DNA of 6,743 nucleotides. Source: Candidatus Cloacimonadota bacterium (GTDB taxonomy: Bacteria; Cloacimonadota; Cloacimonadia; Cloacimonadales; Cloacimonadaceae). Below the pieces are notes generated by a model. It ran no database searches, was not told the DNA's origin, and was given only the letters and a program-made list of their open reading frames with translations. This document shows positions 1-5,051 of this stretch, one piece after another; positions within the stretch are counted from its first letter, which is position 1, and each line of letters starts with the position of its first letter. Both the position numbers and the translations under genes were made by a program. The DNA is taken from assembly GCA_023230245.1 (NCBI GenBank), contig JALNXT010000084.1, positions 1-6,743 of the forward strand. The letters are read 5' to 3'.

Positions 1-100
1 AAGCAATGTCTTTAATCAGCAAGCAAGTGGCATCTACTTTATAAAAGCTACTGACCGTAATGGAGTTACTTCACAAGCTAAGCTATTGTACCTGAAATGA
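1..100 (+). CDS. C-terminal end of a probable secreted protein with a T9SS-type sorting tail (partial)
   Basis: Reading from base 2, 32 codons stay open to a TGA at 98-100; the start lies outside the window. The visible peptide contains ASGIYFIKA, then a short polar stretch (TDRNGVTSQ), and ends in AKLLYLK. A Ser-Gly-Ile/Val-Tyr-Phe motif about 20-25 residues from the end, followed by a turn and a final strand ending in a basic residue, is the usual look of the type A C-terminal sorting domain (Por secretion system tail). That domain directs surface or extracellular proteins of FCB-group bacteria through the type IX secretion system. The passenger part cannot be seen, so no enzymatic role can be given. 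The reading rests on 32 residues only. The alternative is a generic beta-sandwich C-terminus. The decayed EFR1 copy begins 18 bases after the stop. Confidence 0.6.
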   Translation, partial: SNVFNQQASGIYFIKATDRNGVTSQAKLLYLK

Positions 101-118
101 TTTGCTGCGGCAGAATAG

Positions 119-259
119 ATGAATATCGGCATATATTGATTTTCAAGAACGGGCAACAACCGCTTTATCGCTGAACAAATCAAGCTTGGATTAAGCGATG
201 GTGGCTCGGTTTGCGAACTAATCCCCATCGAAACGATAACTAAGCAAGAAAGGACACTG
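119..259 (+). pseudogene. Decayed 5' fragment of an EFR1-type flavodoxin/ferredoxin gene
   Basis: These 47 codons align without gaps to the first 47 codons of the intact gene that starts at 1523. By hand count 116 of 141 bases are identical. Codon 7 is TGA (137-139) where the intact gene has TAC (Tyr). In the flavin phosphate loop, SGTGNT has become SRTGNN. After Thr-Leu (254-259) the similarity stops abruptly: the flavodoxin core and both cysteine clusters are missing, and the frame runs through unrelated sequence to a TAG at 335-337. Of 24 differing codons, 16 are synonymous, so the copy was probably a working paralogue for a long time before it broke. It has one ATG, which lines up with the second ATG of the intact gene and supports 1523 as that gene's start. 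It is very unlikely to give a functional protein. Confidence 0.85.
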
Positions 260-309
260 GGGCATGCAGCAAGGAGCACTTTGAACTCCAAGCCGCAAAT
301 CACAGGAAC

Positions 310-374
310 TATAGACTTCTCGTCTATACAGGTGTAGCGGGCATCTTGCCTGTTGCGACAGGTGGGACACTTGT
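310..374. repeat. Cluster of three short hairpins downstream of the pseudogene
   Basis: Three compact inverted repeats follow one another. The first is TATAGAC/GTCTATA at 310-316 and 322-328, with a 5-base loop. The second is 338-343 paired with 347-352 (GGCA/TGCC core, one G-T pair) around the loop TCT. The third is ACAGGTG/CACTTGT at 358-364 and 368-374 (one G-T pair) around the loop GGA. The 3-base-loop design recurs in the spacer at 3590-3627. No run of T follows on either strand, so these do not look like standard intrinsic terminators, although they lie where transcripts of the dehydrogenase gene on the minus strand would end. They are probably members of an interspersed palindrome family; their function is unknown. 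Confidence 0.5.
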
Positions 375-442
375 AGCTCCGGTGTTTAAGGTCTTACAAA
401 GCTTTCCATGCTGGTTTATGGCGCAGTCCTATTCTTTTTGTT

Positions 443-1192
443 TTATGGGATAGTCCAGCCCCCGTCAATTACCAGCTCTGCACCGGTGGTGTAAGCACTT
501 TCATCACTGGCAAAATAGAGAACGCCATAGGCAATTTCCAGCGGTTTGCCAATGCGGTTTAGCGGTACCAGGCTTAGCAATCCCTTCAGGGCTTCATCGG
601 TAATCGCAACAGCCACCATGGGTGTATCAATGGCACCGGGAAATATCGTATTTACACGGATATTCTCAGCAGCATATTCCATGGCAGCGGTCTTGGAGAG
701 AATCCGCACTGCGCCTTTGGATGCTTGATAGGCGGCAGAAGTCCCGCTTCCTATTAATCCATAAATGGAAGAGATATTGACGATTGAACCGCCTCCGGCT
801 TTCCTCATCAGTGGAACGATATATTTCATTCCCAGCCAGGTTCCGGTTTGGTTCACAGAGATAACTTTATTCCATTCGTTCAGCGAGGTGGCTTCCACTC
901 CCGCAGAACTCAAAACGCCTGCATTATTAACCAGGATGTCGATCTTGCCGAAGGCTTTTTCGGCTTCAGTGGCTACTCTTATCCAATCCTGCTCACTGGA
1001 GACATCGTGCTTAAGTGACAGCACCTTTGTACCTTTATCGATTAATTCCTGGGCAATCTTATCAAGCTCACCTTTATTGATATCGGTAATAATCAGAGAT
1101 GCGCCATGTTCGGCAAACAGACGTGCCTCCGTCTCCCCCATGCCCATGGCAGCACCTGTGATTAAAGCTACTTTATGTTCTAGTCTTTTCAT
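443..1192 (-). CDS. Short-chain dehydrogenase/reductase (classical SDR, NAD(H)-type, FabG/hydroxysteroid dehydrogenase-like)
   Basis: A 249-residue cytoplasmic oxidoreductase of the classical SDR family, with normal length and every key residue present. The nucleotide-binding loop TGAAMGMG is at residues 12-19. Asp37 at the end of the second strand (ITDI) predicts preference for NAD(H) over NADP(H). HDVS follows at 62-65, NNAG at 89-92, and the catalytic set is Asn114, Ser142, Tyr155 and Lys159 (YQASK). The C-terminus ends in IDGGW, typical of the glucose 1-dehydrogenase / 3-alpha(20-beta)-hydroxysteroid dehydrogenase / FabG-like branch. The substrate, an alcohol or ketone, cannot be read from sequence, and there is no fatty-acid or sugar gene beside it. 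The start is firm: AAGGAG (1200-1205 on the plus strand) lies 7 bases upstream of the ATG. It is transcribed alone, divergently from the EFR1 gene across the phased palindrome, and has decayed material downstream. Confidence 0.93.
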   Translation of the reverse strand: MKRLEHKVALITGAAMGMGETEARLFAEHGASLIITDINKGELDKIAQELIDKGTKVLSLKHDVSSEQDWIRVATEAEKAFGKIDILVNNAGVLSSAGVEATSLNEWNKVISVNQTGTWLGMKYIVPLMRKAGGGSIVNISSIYGLIGSGTSAAYQASKGAVRILSKTAAMEYAAENIRVNTIFPGAIDTPMVAVAITDEALKGLLSLVPLNRIGKPLEIAYGVLYFASDESAYTTGAELVIDGGWTIP

Positions 1193-1232
1193 TTTTTTAC
1201 TCCTTAAGGGTTTTATTTTCCCCTATGCTGCT

Positions 1233-1260
1233 ATACTAATCAGCTTATGCTCTTAGGCAA
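1233..1260 (-). promoter_or_regulatory. Weak candidate promoter for the SDR gene
   Basis: On the minus strand, TTGCCT (plus 1255-1260) and TAGTAT (plus 1233-1238) are separated by 16 bases, each matching 4 of 6 positions of the sigma-70 consensus. They lie about 40-70 bases upstream of the dehydrogenase start. This is position and resemblance only; many AT-rich spacers offer such matches by chance. Confidence 0.25.
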
Positions 1261-1319
1261 ATTCCTACACAAATGGTATGCTATCGGTGAATATTTCAGG
1301 TTTATGTCCTTGCTTTACG

Positions 1320-1391
1320 CCATATATCATCCCTATATCTCCCGTATATCATCCGTATATAATATACGGTTGATATACGGGAGATATAATA
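1320..1391. promoter_or_regulatory. Large palindrome made of 11-bp phased CCGTATAT boxes (probable operator or structured element)
   Basis: Bases 1334-1388 form a palindrome centred on 1361, with 26 of 27 base pairs matching (only 1352/1370 fails). It is made of units exactly 11 bp apart. On the plus strand these are CCATATATCAT (1320), CCCTATATCTC (1331), CCGTATATCAT (1342) and CCGTATATAAT (1353). On the minus strand they are CCGTATATTAT (1369-1359), CCGTATATCAA (1380-1370) and a weaker TATTATATCTC (1391-1381). Near one helical turn of spacing puts all boxes on nearly the same face of the helix, as in arrays that bind a cooperative regulator. A TATAAT sits at 1385-1390 on the plus strand at the edge of the array. 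The element is 128 bases from the dehydrogenase start and 131 from the EFR1 start, so it could control either or both. No regulator gene is in the window. A single-stranded hairpin role is an alternative. Confidence 0.75.
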
Positions 1392-1522
1392 GTGTTATTC
1401 ATCCTTAAGCAGGGGATTAGAAAACTGCCATTTTGCTATCCAGAATTGTAGGGGTGCCCGAATTTTCCTTTTTATTGACAAAAACACCCGCTGTATCAAC
1501 TTAGCCATTGAGGTAGATGATT

Positions 1523-2338
1523 ATGAAAATCGGCATATATTACTTTTCAGGAACGGGCAACACCCGCTTTATCGCGCAAGAAATCCAGCTTGGCTTGAGT
1601 GATGGAGGTTCAGTCTGCGAACTAATCCCCATAGAGACAATTACCAAGCGAGAGAGAACGCTGGAGCCTGAAAAATATGATTTAGTGGGCATTGGCTTTC
1701 CGGTTCATGCCTTTGATGCGCCACGGATTGTCTACGATTTTCTGGAAATGCTGCCCATTGCCCACATTCGCTGTTTCTTATTCAAAACTGCTGGAGATAA
1801 ATTCCTCAATGGTGGTTCCACCCGCAGAGTGCGCATGCTGCTGGCACATCATAATTGGAAACTGGAGCATGAATCTTTCTTTGTAATGCCATCTAATATA
1901 GCAAGTAAGGCAAAAACAGATAAGATTGAAAGCTTGGTTGAAGCAGCGAAGATACATGCTGCTGAAACAGTTTGCGAAATCCTTTCGGAGACAAAACGCA
2001 TCCTTCCGGATAGCTCTGCGCAAAGGATGTTCAGCCTTATGCACCACGTTGAAAACCGAGGATGCAAGCAAGGATCACGCTACTGGAGAACAAATGATAA
2101 GTGTGTTCTCTGTGGGAGCTGCGTTGCGGAGTGTCCCACAAAGAACATCTCCATTGCAAAAGGCAAGATTGTGTTTGGCGATTCCTGCATCTTATGTTTA
2201 CGTTGTTGGTGGAATTGCCCTACGCGTGCCATTTATCATCAGCAGCTCAATTTTGTGCTGTTAAAACAGCCATACGTGCTTCCTAAGGCAAAGATACCGC
2301 CAAAGACGGATGGATCTATGGGCGTGAAGGTGGAATAG
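1523..2338 (+). CDS. EFR1-type protein: flavodoxin-like domain fused to a 2[4Fe-4S] ferredoxin domain
   Basis: A 271-residue, probably cytoplasmic, redox protein. The N-terminal half is flavodoxin-like: strand KIGIYYF, then the FMN phosphate loop SGTGNT (residues 9-14 from this start), and GIGFPVHAFDAPR around 56-68, a typical second flavin loop. The C-terminal part carries two complete bacterial ferredoxin motifs, CVLCGSCVAECP and CILCLRCWWNCP, with all eight cysteines, for two [4Fe-4S] clusters. Such proteins pass electrons between FMN and iron-sulfur centres; the partner is unknown. A more upstream ATG at 1517 is possible, but GAGG at 1510-1513 is 9 bases from the ATG at 1523 and only 3 from 1517. 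The decayed paralogue at 119 also begins at the equivalent of 1523. The gene ends 2 bases before the methyltransferase gene, so the two are probably cotranscribed. Confidence 0.9.
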   Translation: MKIGIYYFSGTGNTRFIAQEIQLGLSDGGSVCELIPIETITKRERTLEPEKYDLVGIGFPVHAFDAPRIVYDFLEMLPIAHIRCFLFKTAGDKFLNGGSTRRVRMLLAHHNWKLEHESFFVMPSNIASKAKTDKIESLVEAAKIHAAETVCEILSETKRILPDSSAQRMFSLMHHVENRGCKQGSRYWRTNDKCVLCGSCVAECPTKNISIAKGKIVFGDSCILCLRCWWNCPTRAIYHQQLNFVLLKQPYVLPKAKIPPKTDGSMGVKVE

Positions 2339-2340
2339 AA

Positions 2341-3492
2341 ATGGAATATATAAAAACAGATAAATACTTCGCACAGGTAGCAGGGAGCTTAGAAGCTCAT
2401 GCTATTGCAGAGCTAGAAAAATTGGGAGCTAAAGTGTTGCAGGAAGTTCCTCGCGGCATCCGTTTTAGCTGTAACAAGGCAACATTGTATCGCATCGTGT
2501 ATTGTTCGCGGCTACTGCAAAGGGTGTTAGCTCCTCTCATCAGTTTTCAATGCCACAGTGAGAAATACCTATACTCACAGGCAAACAAAGCTATAGATTG
2601 GACGGCGCTATTTAGTCCCGACCAGAGTTTTAGCATCGATAGCAATGTAAGTAATAGCAATATCAGCCATTCTCTGTATGCGGGGCAACTGCTGAAAGAC
2701 GCTATCTGTGATAGTTTCAGGAGTAAATACGGACGCAGACCAGATTTTAAAACTCAGGATGCAGATATCAGTTTTAACTTGCATATTCGCGAAAACTGGG
2801 CTTCAATAGCCTTGGATTTAACGGGCATAAGCATGCATAAACGAGGCTATCGCATGGGGGCTAATCTTGCTCCCTTGCAAGAGACATTGGCTGCTGCGAT
2901 GATAGTCCTATCCGAATGGAAAGGCGATAAGCCCTTGCTTGATCCTCTATGTGGCTCTGGAACAATCCTGGCTGAAGCATTGATGCATTATTGCCACATT
3001 CCCGCAGGCTACTTGCGCCAAGATCGCGGCTTATCCTTTCTGCCGGATTACGATAGTAAGCTGAATACTGAAATCCGCCAAATGGAAAATGCACATATCA
3101 TCCCTCTGCCCAAAGGCATTATTTCCGGCTCGGATATCAGCGTAGGCAGTATTGCATACAGTAAAGAGAACCTGGCAAGGCTGCCCGGAGGAGAGAATGT
3201 GGATTTGCGGGTATGCCGTTTTCAGGATTTAGCCAAACGAAGCGGACGCTGCATCATAACCAATCCACCGTATGGAGTTCGTATGGGTAATGATGAATCC
3301 ACTAAAACTCTGTATCACGAACTGGGTGATTTTCTTAAACAAAAGTGCCCCGATAGCGAAGCCTATATTCTGTGTGGAAACAAAGAACTGGTGCCGGAAT
3401 TACACCTGAGAGCGCACTGGAAGAAAAGCCTGAAAAATGGTGATTTGGATGTGAAGCTGGCGAAGGTGATAATAAAAGGGACTAATAACTAA
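2341..3492 (+). CDS. THUMP-domain class I SAM-dependent rRNA methyltransferase (RlmL N-terminal half / YpsC-like)
   Basis: A 383-residue protein, matching the usual length of stand-alone YpsC-like enzymes and lacking the second methyltransferase half found in E. coli RlmL. An N-terminal ferredoxin-like plus THUMP RNA-binding region covers about residues 1-165. HKRGYR (166-171) marks the usual link to the catalytic domain. The Rossmann methyltransferase domain has motif I DPLCGSGT (201-208) for S-adenosylmethionine, GSD at 263-265 (second strand), and the catalytic motif NPPYG (308-312), characteristic of N2-guanine methylation. The family methylates 23S rRNA (m2G2445 in E. coli numbering for RlmL); the exact base here is inferred. 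AAGGTGG at 2327-2333, inside the end of the EFR1 gene, is 7 bases from the ATG and fixes the start. It is translated just behind the EFR1 gene and converges with ftsZ. Confidence 0.9.
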   Translation: MEYIKTDKYFAQVAGSLEAHAIAELEKLGAKVLQEVPRGIRFSCNKATLYRIVYCSRLLQRVLAPLISFQCHSEKYLYSQANKAIDWTALFSPDQSFSIDSNVSNSNISHSLYAGQLLKDAICDSFRSKYGRRPDFKTQDADISFNLHIRENWASIALDLTGISMHKRGYRMGANLAPLQETLAAAMIVLSEWKGDKPLLDPLCGSGTILAEALMHYCHIPAGYLRQDRGLSFLPDYDSKLNTEIRQMENAHIIPLPKGIISGSDISVGSIAYSKENLARLPGGENVDLRVCRFQDLAKRSGRCIITNPPYGVRMGNDESTKTLYHELGDFLKQKCPDSEAYILCGNKELVPELHLRAHWKKSLKNGDLDVKLAKVIIKGTNN

Positions 3493-3534
3493 TCTTTCCA
3501 AGACGTAAATGCTTGAAAAATAGCAAGCGCATTA

Positions 3535-3590
3535 GGCTGCCAATCTCCGAATTGGAAGAAACATGGGCTGCCAATCTCCGAATTGGAAGA
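3535..3590. repeat. Two exact 25-bp direct repeats, each with an internal hairpin
   Basis: Bases 3535-3559 and 3566-3590 are identical over 25 bp and separated by 6 bp (period 31). Each contains CCAAT-CTCCGA-ATTGG, a 5-bp stem with a 6-base loop (3540-3555 and 3571-3586). With only two copies and no cas genes it is not a CRISPR array. It is better read as a tandem copy of a short interspersed palindrome. Confidence 0.85.
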
Positions 3591-3649
3591 GACAGCTGAG
3601 CTGTCTTAGAAGCATCCTCCGGATGCTGTGGCAAATCGGAGTTTGCCAC
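3590..3649. repeat. Three consecutive hairpins, the last a diverged inverted member of the 25-bp repeat family
   Basis: First, AGACAGC/GCTGTCT around TGA (3590-3606). Second, AGCATCC/GGATGCT around TCC (3611-3627). Third, GTGGCAAA/TTTGCCAC around TCGGAG (3628-3649). The third loop is the exact reverse complement of the CTCCGA loops in the preceding direct repeats, and its reverse complement aligns with those repeats with paired stem changes. None is followed by a T-run, so they are not standard terminators. Their role is unknown; transcript-end protection of the methyltransferase message or a mobile palindrome family are both possible. Confidence 0.7.
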
Positions 3650-3701
3650 CCCCATGCTTTGCACCCGCATGCATTACACTGAAACATTCGCAATTCGTAC
3701 T

Positions 3702-3740
3702 CTAAATAAACAACACCGCCGGCAGGGGGTGCCAGCGGTG
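3702..3740 (-). terminator. ftsZ: Intrinsic terminator of the ftsQ-ftsA-ftsZ transcript
   Basis: A strong GC-rich hairpin pairs CACCGC (3714-3719) with GCGGTG (3735-3740), and GGCA (3721-3724) with TGCC (3730-3733), around a GGGGG loop with one internal C/A mismatch. Read on the minus strand it is followed by TTGTTTATTT, a typical T-rich tail, about 90 bases beyond the ftsZ stop. The plus strand after the hairpin (TCAGTTTAGTTATTTTAG) is also fairly T-rich, so the same hairpin may stop the methyltransferase transcript coming the other way. Confidence 0.8.
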
Positions 3741-3778
3741 CTCAGTTTAGTTATTTTAGCTTTGGGGCATTTACCTAT

Positions 3779-3805
3779 TGTGCAATCCAGGGAGGAATTT
3801 GCACA
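3779..3805. other. Inverted repeat just beyond the ftsZ stop
   Basis: TGTGCAA (3779-3785) and TTGCACA (3799-3805) form a perfect 7-bp inverted repeat with a 13-base interior, 22 bases downstream of the ftsZ stop. No T-run follows on the minus strand. It may be a transcript-stabilising hairpin or a protein site, or it may be chance. Confidence 0.35.
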
Positions 3806-3827
3806 CGTTTAACAAAATATACTTATC

Positions 3828-5039
3828 TTAATCTAGTGCTTTCAAGAAAGAAGGAACGTCTGTGCGTAAACTGGGAATGCGGTTTGGTTCATCGGCAGCA
3901 AGCTTGCTTTCTTCTTTTGCAGCGGGTTGGTTTATATTCAAGCGTAAAAGGATATCTGCCATCTCGTCTTCCGCTGTTTTTTCCAGCACTGGAGCTGTAG
4001 TTTGAGTTTGAGCTGTAGTGTGAGTCTGAGTTTGAGTAGTATGCATCGTTAAACCTGGAAAATCTATGAGCTTGCCTTTTTCCTCTCTATCCAGACCCGT
4101 AGCGATAAGGGTGACGTTAATCTTGCCAGCCATGTTATCATCGAGAATAACACCGGTAATGATGTTGCCTGCTTTGCCTGTTTCATTCACAATTACATTA
4201 CTCACTTCCACGAATTCGTTCATCAGAATATCGTGTCCGGCAGTAATATTAATCAGCATAGATTGGCATCCCTGAAGATTAAGATCGCGAAGCAGAGGAT
4301 TATCAATGGCTGCTCTGGCGGCGTTTATGGCACGGTCGGCACCTTCGCCCATACCGGAGCCCATTAACGCGTATCCCATGTTTTGCATCACGGATTTCAC
4401 ATCGGCAAAATCCACATTCATAAAACCAGTTACATTGATCACGTCACTTACCGCTTTGGCAGCCTCAAAAAGGATGTTATCCGCTTTATTAAAAGCTTCT
4501 TCAAGGGTTATCCCAGAATAGATCTCGCTCAATTTCTCATTGGGGATAACAATTAGAGTATCTACATACTCCCGCAAATTACGGATACCTTGATCTGCAT
4601 TCTCCGCACGTTTTTTCCCCTCAAAAGGGAAAGGTGAGGTTACAATACCAAGCGTAAGAATGCCCATTTCACGGGCTATTTTGGCAATCACAGGAGCAGC
4701 ACCGGTACCTGTTCCGCCGCCCATTCCGGCAGCGATAAACACCATGTCTGCACCGTCTAAATGCGATTTGATCTCATCTTTGGATTCTTCAGCACTGCGA
4801 GAACCGACATCCGGATTTGCACCAGTTCCCAAACCACGAGTTAGTTTTTTACCAATTTGAAGCTTCATATTGGCGCAACTCTTGGTAAGATCACTGCCAT
4901 CGGTATTGGCTGCGATAAATTCTACACCATATAAATTGTTGCGAATCATAGCATTAATAGCGTTTCCGCCAGCTCCGCCGACACCGATAATTTTAATGTT
5001 TGTGCCTAGTTGTGCAGCTTTGTCATCGAATTCAATCAT
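3828..5039 (-). CDS. ftsZ: Cell division protein FtsZ
   Basis: The tubulin-like GTPase that polymerises under the membrane at midcell to form the Z ring. Its 403 residues are normal. Visible are the N-terminal nucleotide-binding segment IIGVGGAGGNA (17-27), the tubulin signature GGGTGTGAAP (107-116), and the T7 loop NVDFADV (208-214), which supplies the acidic residues for GTP hydrolysis in the neighbouring subunit. The globular core ends near residue 320. A Thr/Gln-rich flexible linker follows (about 332-350), and a conserved C-terminal peptide with IPSLRTDVPSFLKALD closes the protein; this is the docking site for FtsA and other partners. The start is supported by a purine-rich ribosome-binding site (AAGGGGG) that overlaps the ftsA stop 9 bases upstream. 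It is the last gene of this dcw segment and is followed by an intrinsic terminator. Confidence 0.98.
   Translation of the reverse strand: MIEFDDKAAQLGTNIKIIGVGGAGGNAINAMIRNNLYGVEFIAANTDGSDLTKSCANMKLQIGKKLTRGLGTGANPDVGSRSAEESKDEIKSHLDGADMVFIAAGMGGGTGTGAAPVIAKIAREMGILTLGIVTSPFPFEGKKRAENADQGIRNLREYVDTLIVIPNEKLSEIYSGITLEEAFNKADNILFEAAKAVSDVINVTGFMNVDFADVKSVMQNMGYALMGSGMGEGADRAINAARAAIDNPLLRDLNLQGCQSMLINITAGHDILMNEFVEVSNVIVNETGKAGNIITGVILDDNMAGKINVTLIATGLDREEKGKLIDFPGLTMHTTQTQTHTTAQTQTTAPVLEKTAEDEMADILLRLNINQPAAKEESKLAADEPNRIPSLRTDVPSFLKALD
3995..4036 (-). repeat. ftsZ: Degenerate hexamer repeat encoding the FtsZ Thr-Gln linker
   Basis: Seven hexamers in a row follow the pattern (C/T)NTG(A/T)AG-like: CTGTAG, TTTGAG, TTTGAG, CTGTAG, TGTGAG, TCTGAG, TTTGAG on the plus strand. 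They encode the alternating Thr-Gln/Thr-His/Thr-Ala linker near residues 335-349. Repeats of 6 bases keep the frame when their number changes, so linker length may vary between relatives. Confidence 0.7.
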
Positions 5040-5043
5040 TTTT

Positions 5044-5051
5044 CCCCCTTA
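5044..5051 (-). promoter_or_regulatory. ftsZ: ftsZ ribosome-binding site overlapping the ftsA stop
   Basis: On the minus strand the sequence reads TAAGGGGG, then AAAA and the ftsZ ATG. The ftsA stop codon TAA supplies the first bases of the Shine-Dalgarno stretch. This layout favours translational coupling: ribosomes finishing ftsA can restart at once on ftsZ. Confidence 0.75.

Larger units (their letters stand above)
1193..1516. other. Divergent spacer between the SDR and EFR1 genes
   Basis: This 324-base stretch has no credible gene. It holds the dehydrogenase ribosome-binding site (1200-1205, minus strand), a possible minus-strand promoter, and the large phased palindrome (1320-1391). The final 125 bases lead to the EFR1 gene. 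A perfect TTGACA lies at 1475-1480 on the plus strand but has no convincing -10 box at normal spacing. A GAGG at 1510-1513 is the likely ribosome-binding site of the EFR1 gene. The antisense reading frame that runs into this spacer from the dehydrogenase gene is a shadow. Confidence 0.7.
3493..3827. other. Convergent spacer between the methyltransferase gene and ftsZ
   Basis: This 335-base stretch holds no credible gene; the short antisense frame across it is built from repeats. In order it contains a weak hairpin (GCTTG/CAAGC, 3511-3528), two exact 25-bp repeats, three more hairpins up to 3649, about 60 bases without obvious structure, the terminator at 3702-3740, and a last inverted repeat just beyond the end of ftsZ. 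It is unusually dense in palindromes for a plain terminator region. Confidence 0.7.

Noticed and set aside
137..139. TGA in the EFR1 fragment as a selenocysteine codon
   Set aside because: The intact copy has Tyr there, the flavin loop next to it is damaged, and the domain is cut off soon after; decay explains it.
34..303. 89-codon minus-strand frame at the left edge
   Set aside because: It is antisense to the sorting-tail gene end and the EFR1 fragment; both plus-strand readings have clear homology or motif support.
765..1256. 163-codon plus-strand frame
   Set aside because: Exact antisense of the dehydrogenase, which has a full set of SDR motifs and a strong ribosome-binding site.
1475..1503. 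Sigma-70 promoter with TTGACA at 1475-1480 for the EFR1 gene
   Set aside because: No acceptable -10 box at 16-18 bases spacing; the -35 match alone is not enough.
3535..3590. Short CRISPR array
   Set aside because: Only two repeats, a 6-base spacer, and no cas genes nearby.
3482..3670. 62-codon minus-strand frame in the convergent spacer
   Set aside because: It is made entirely of the repeat and hairpin sequences and has no ribosome-binding site or recognisable domain.
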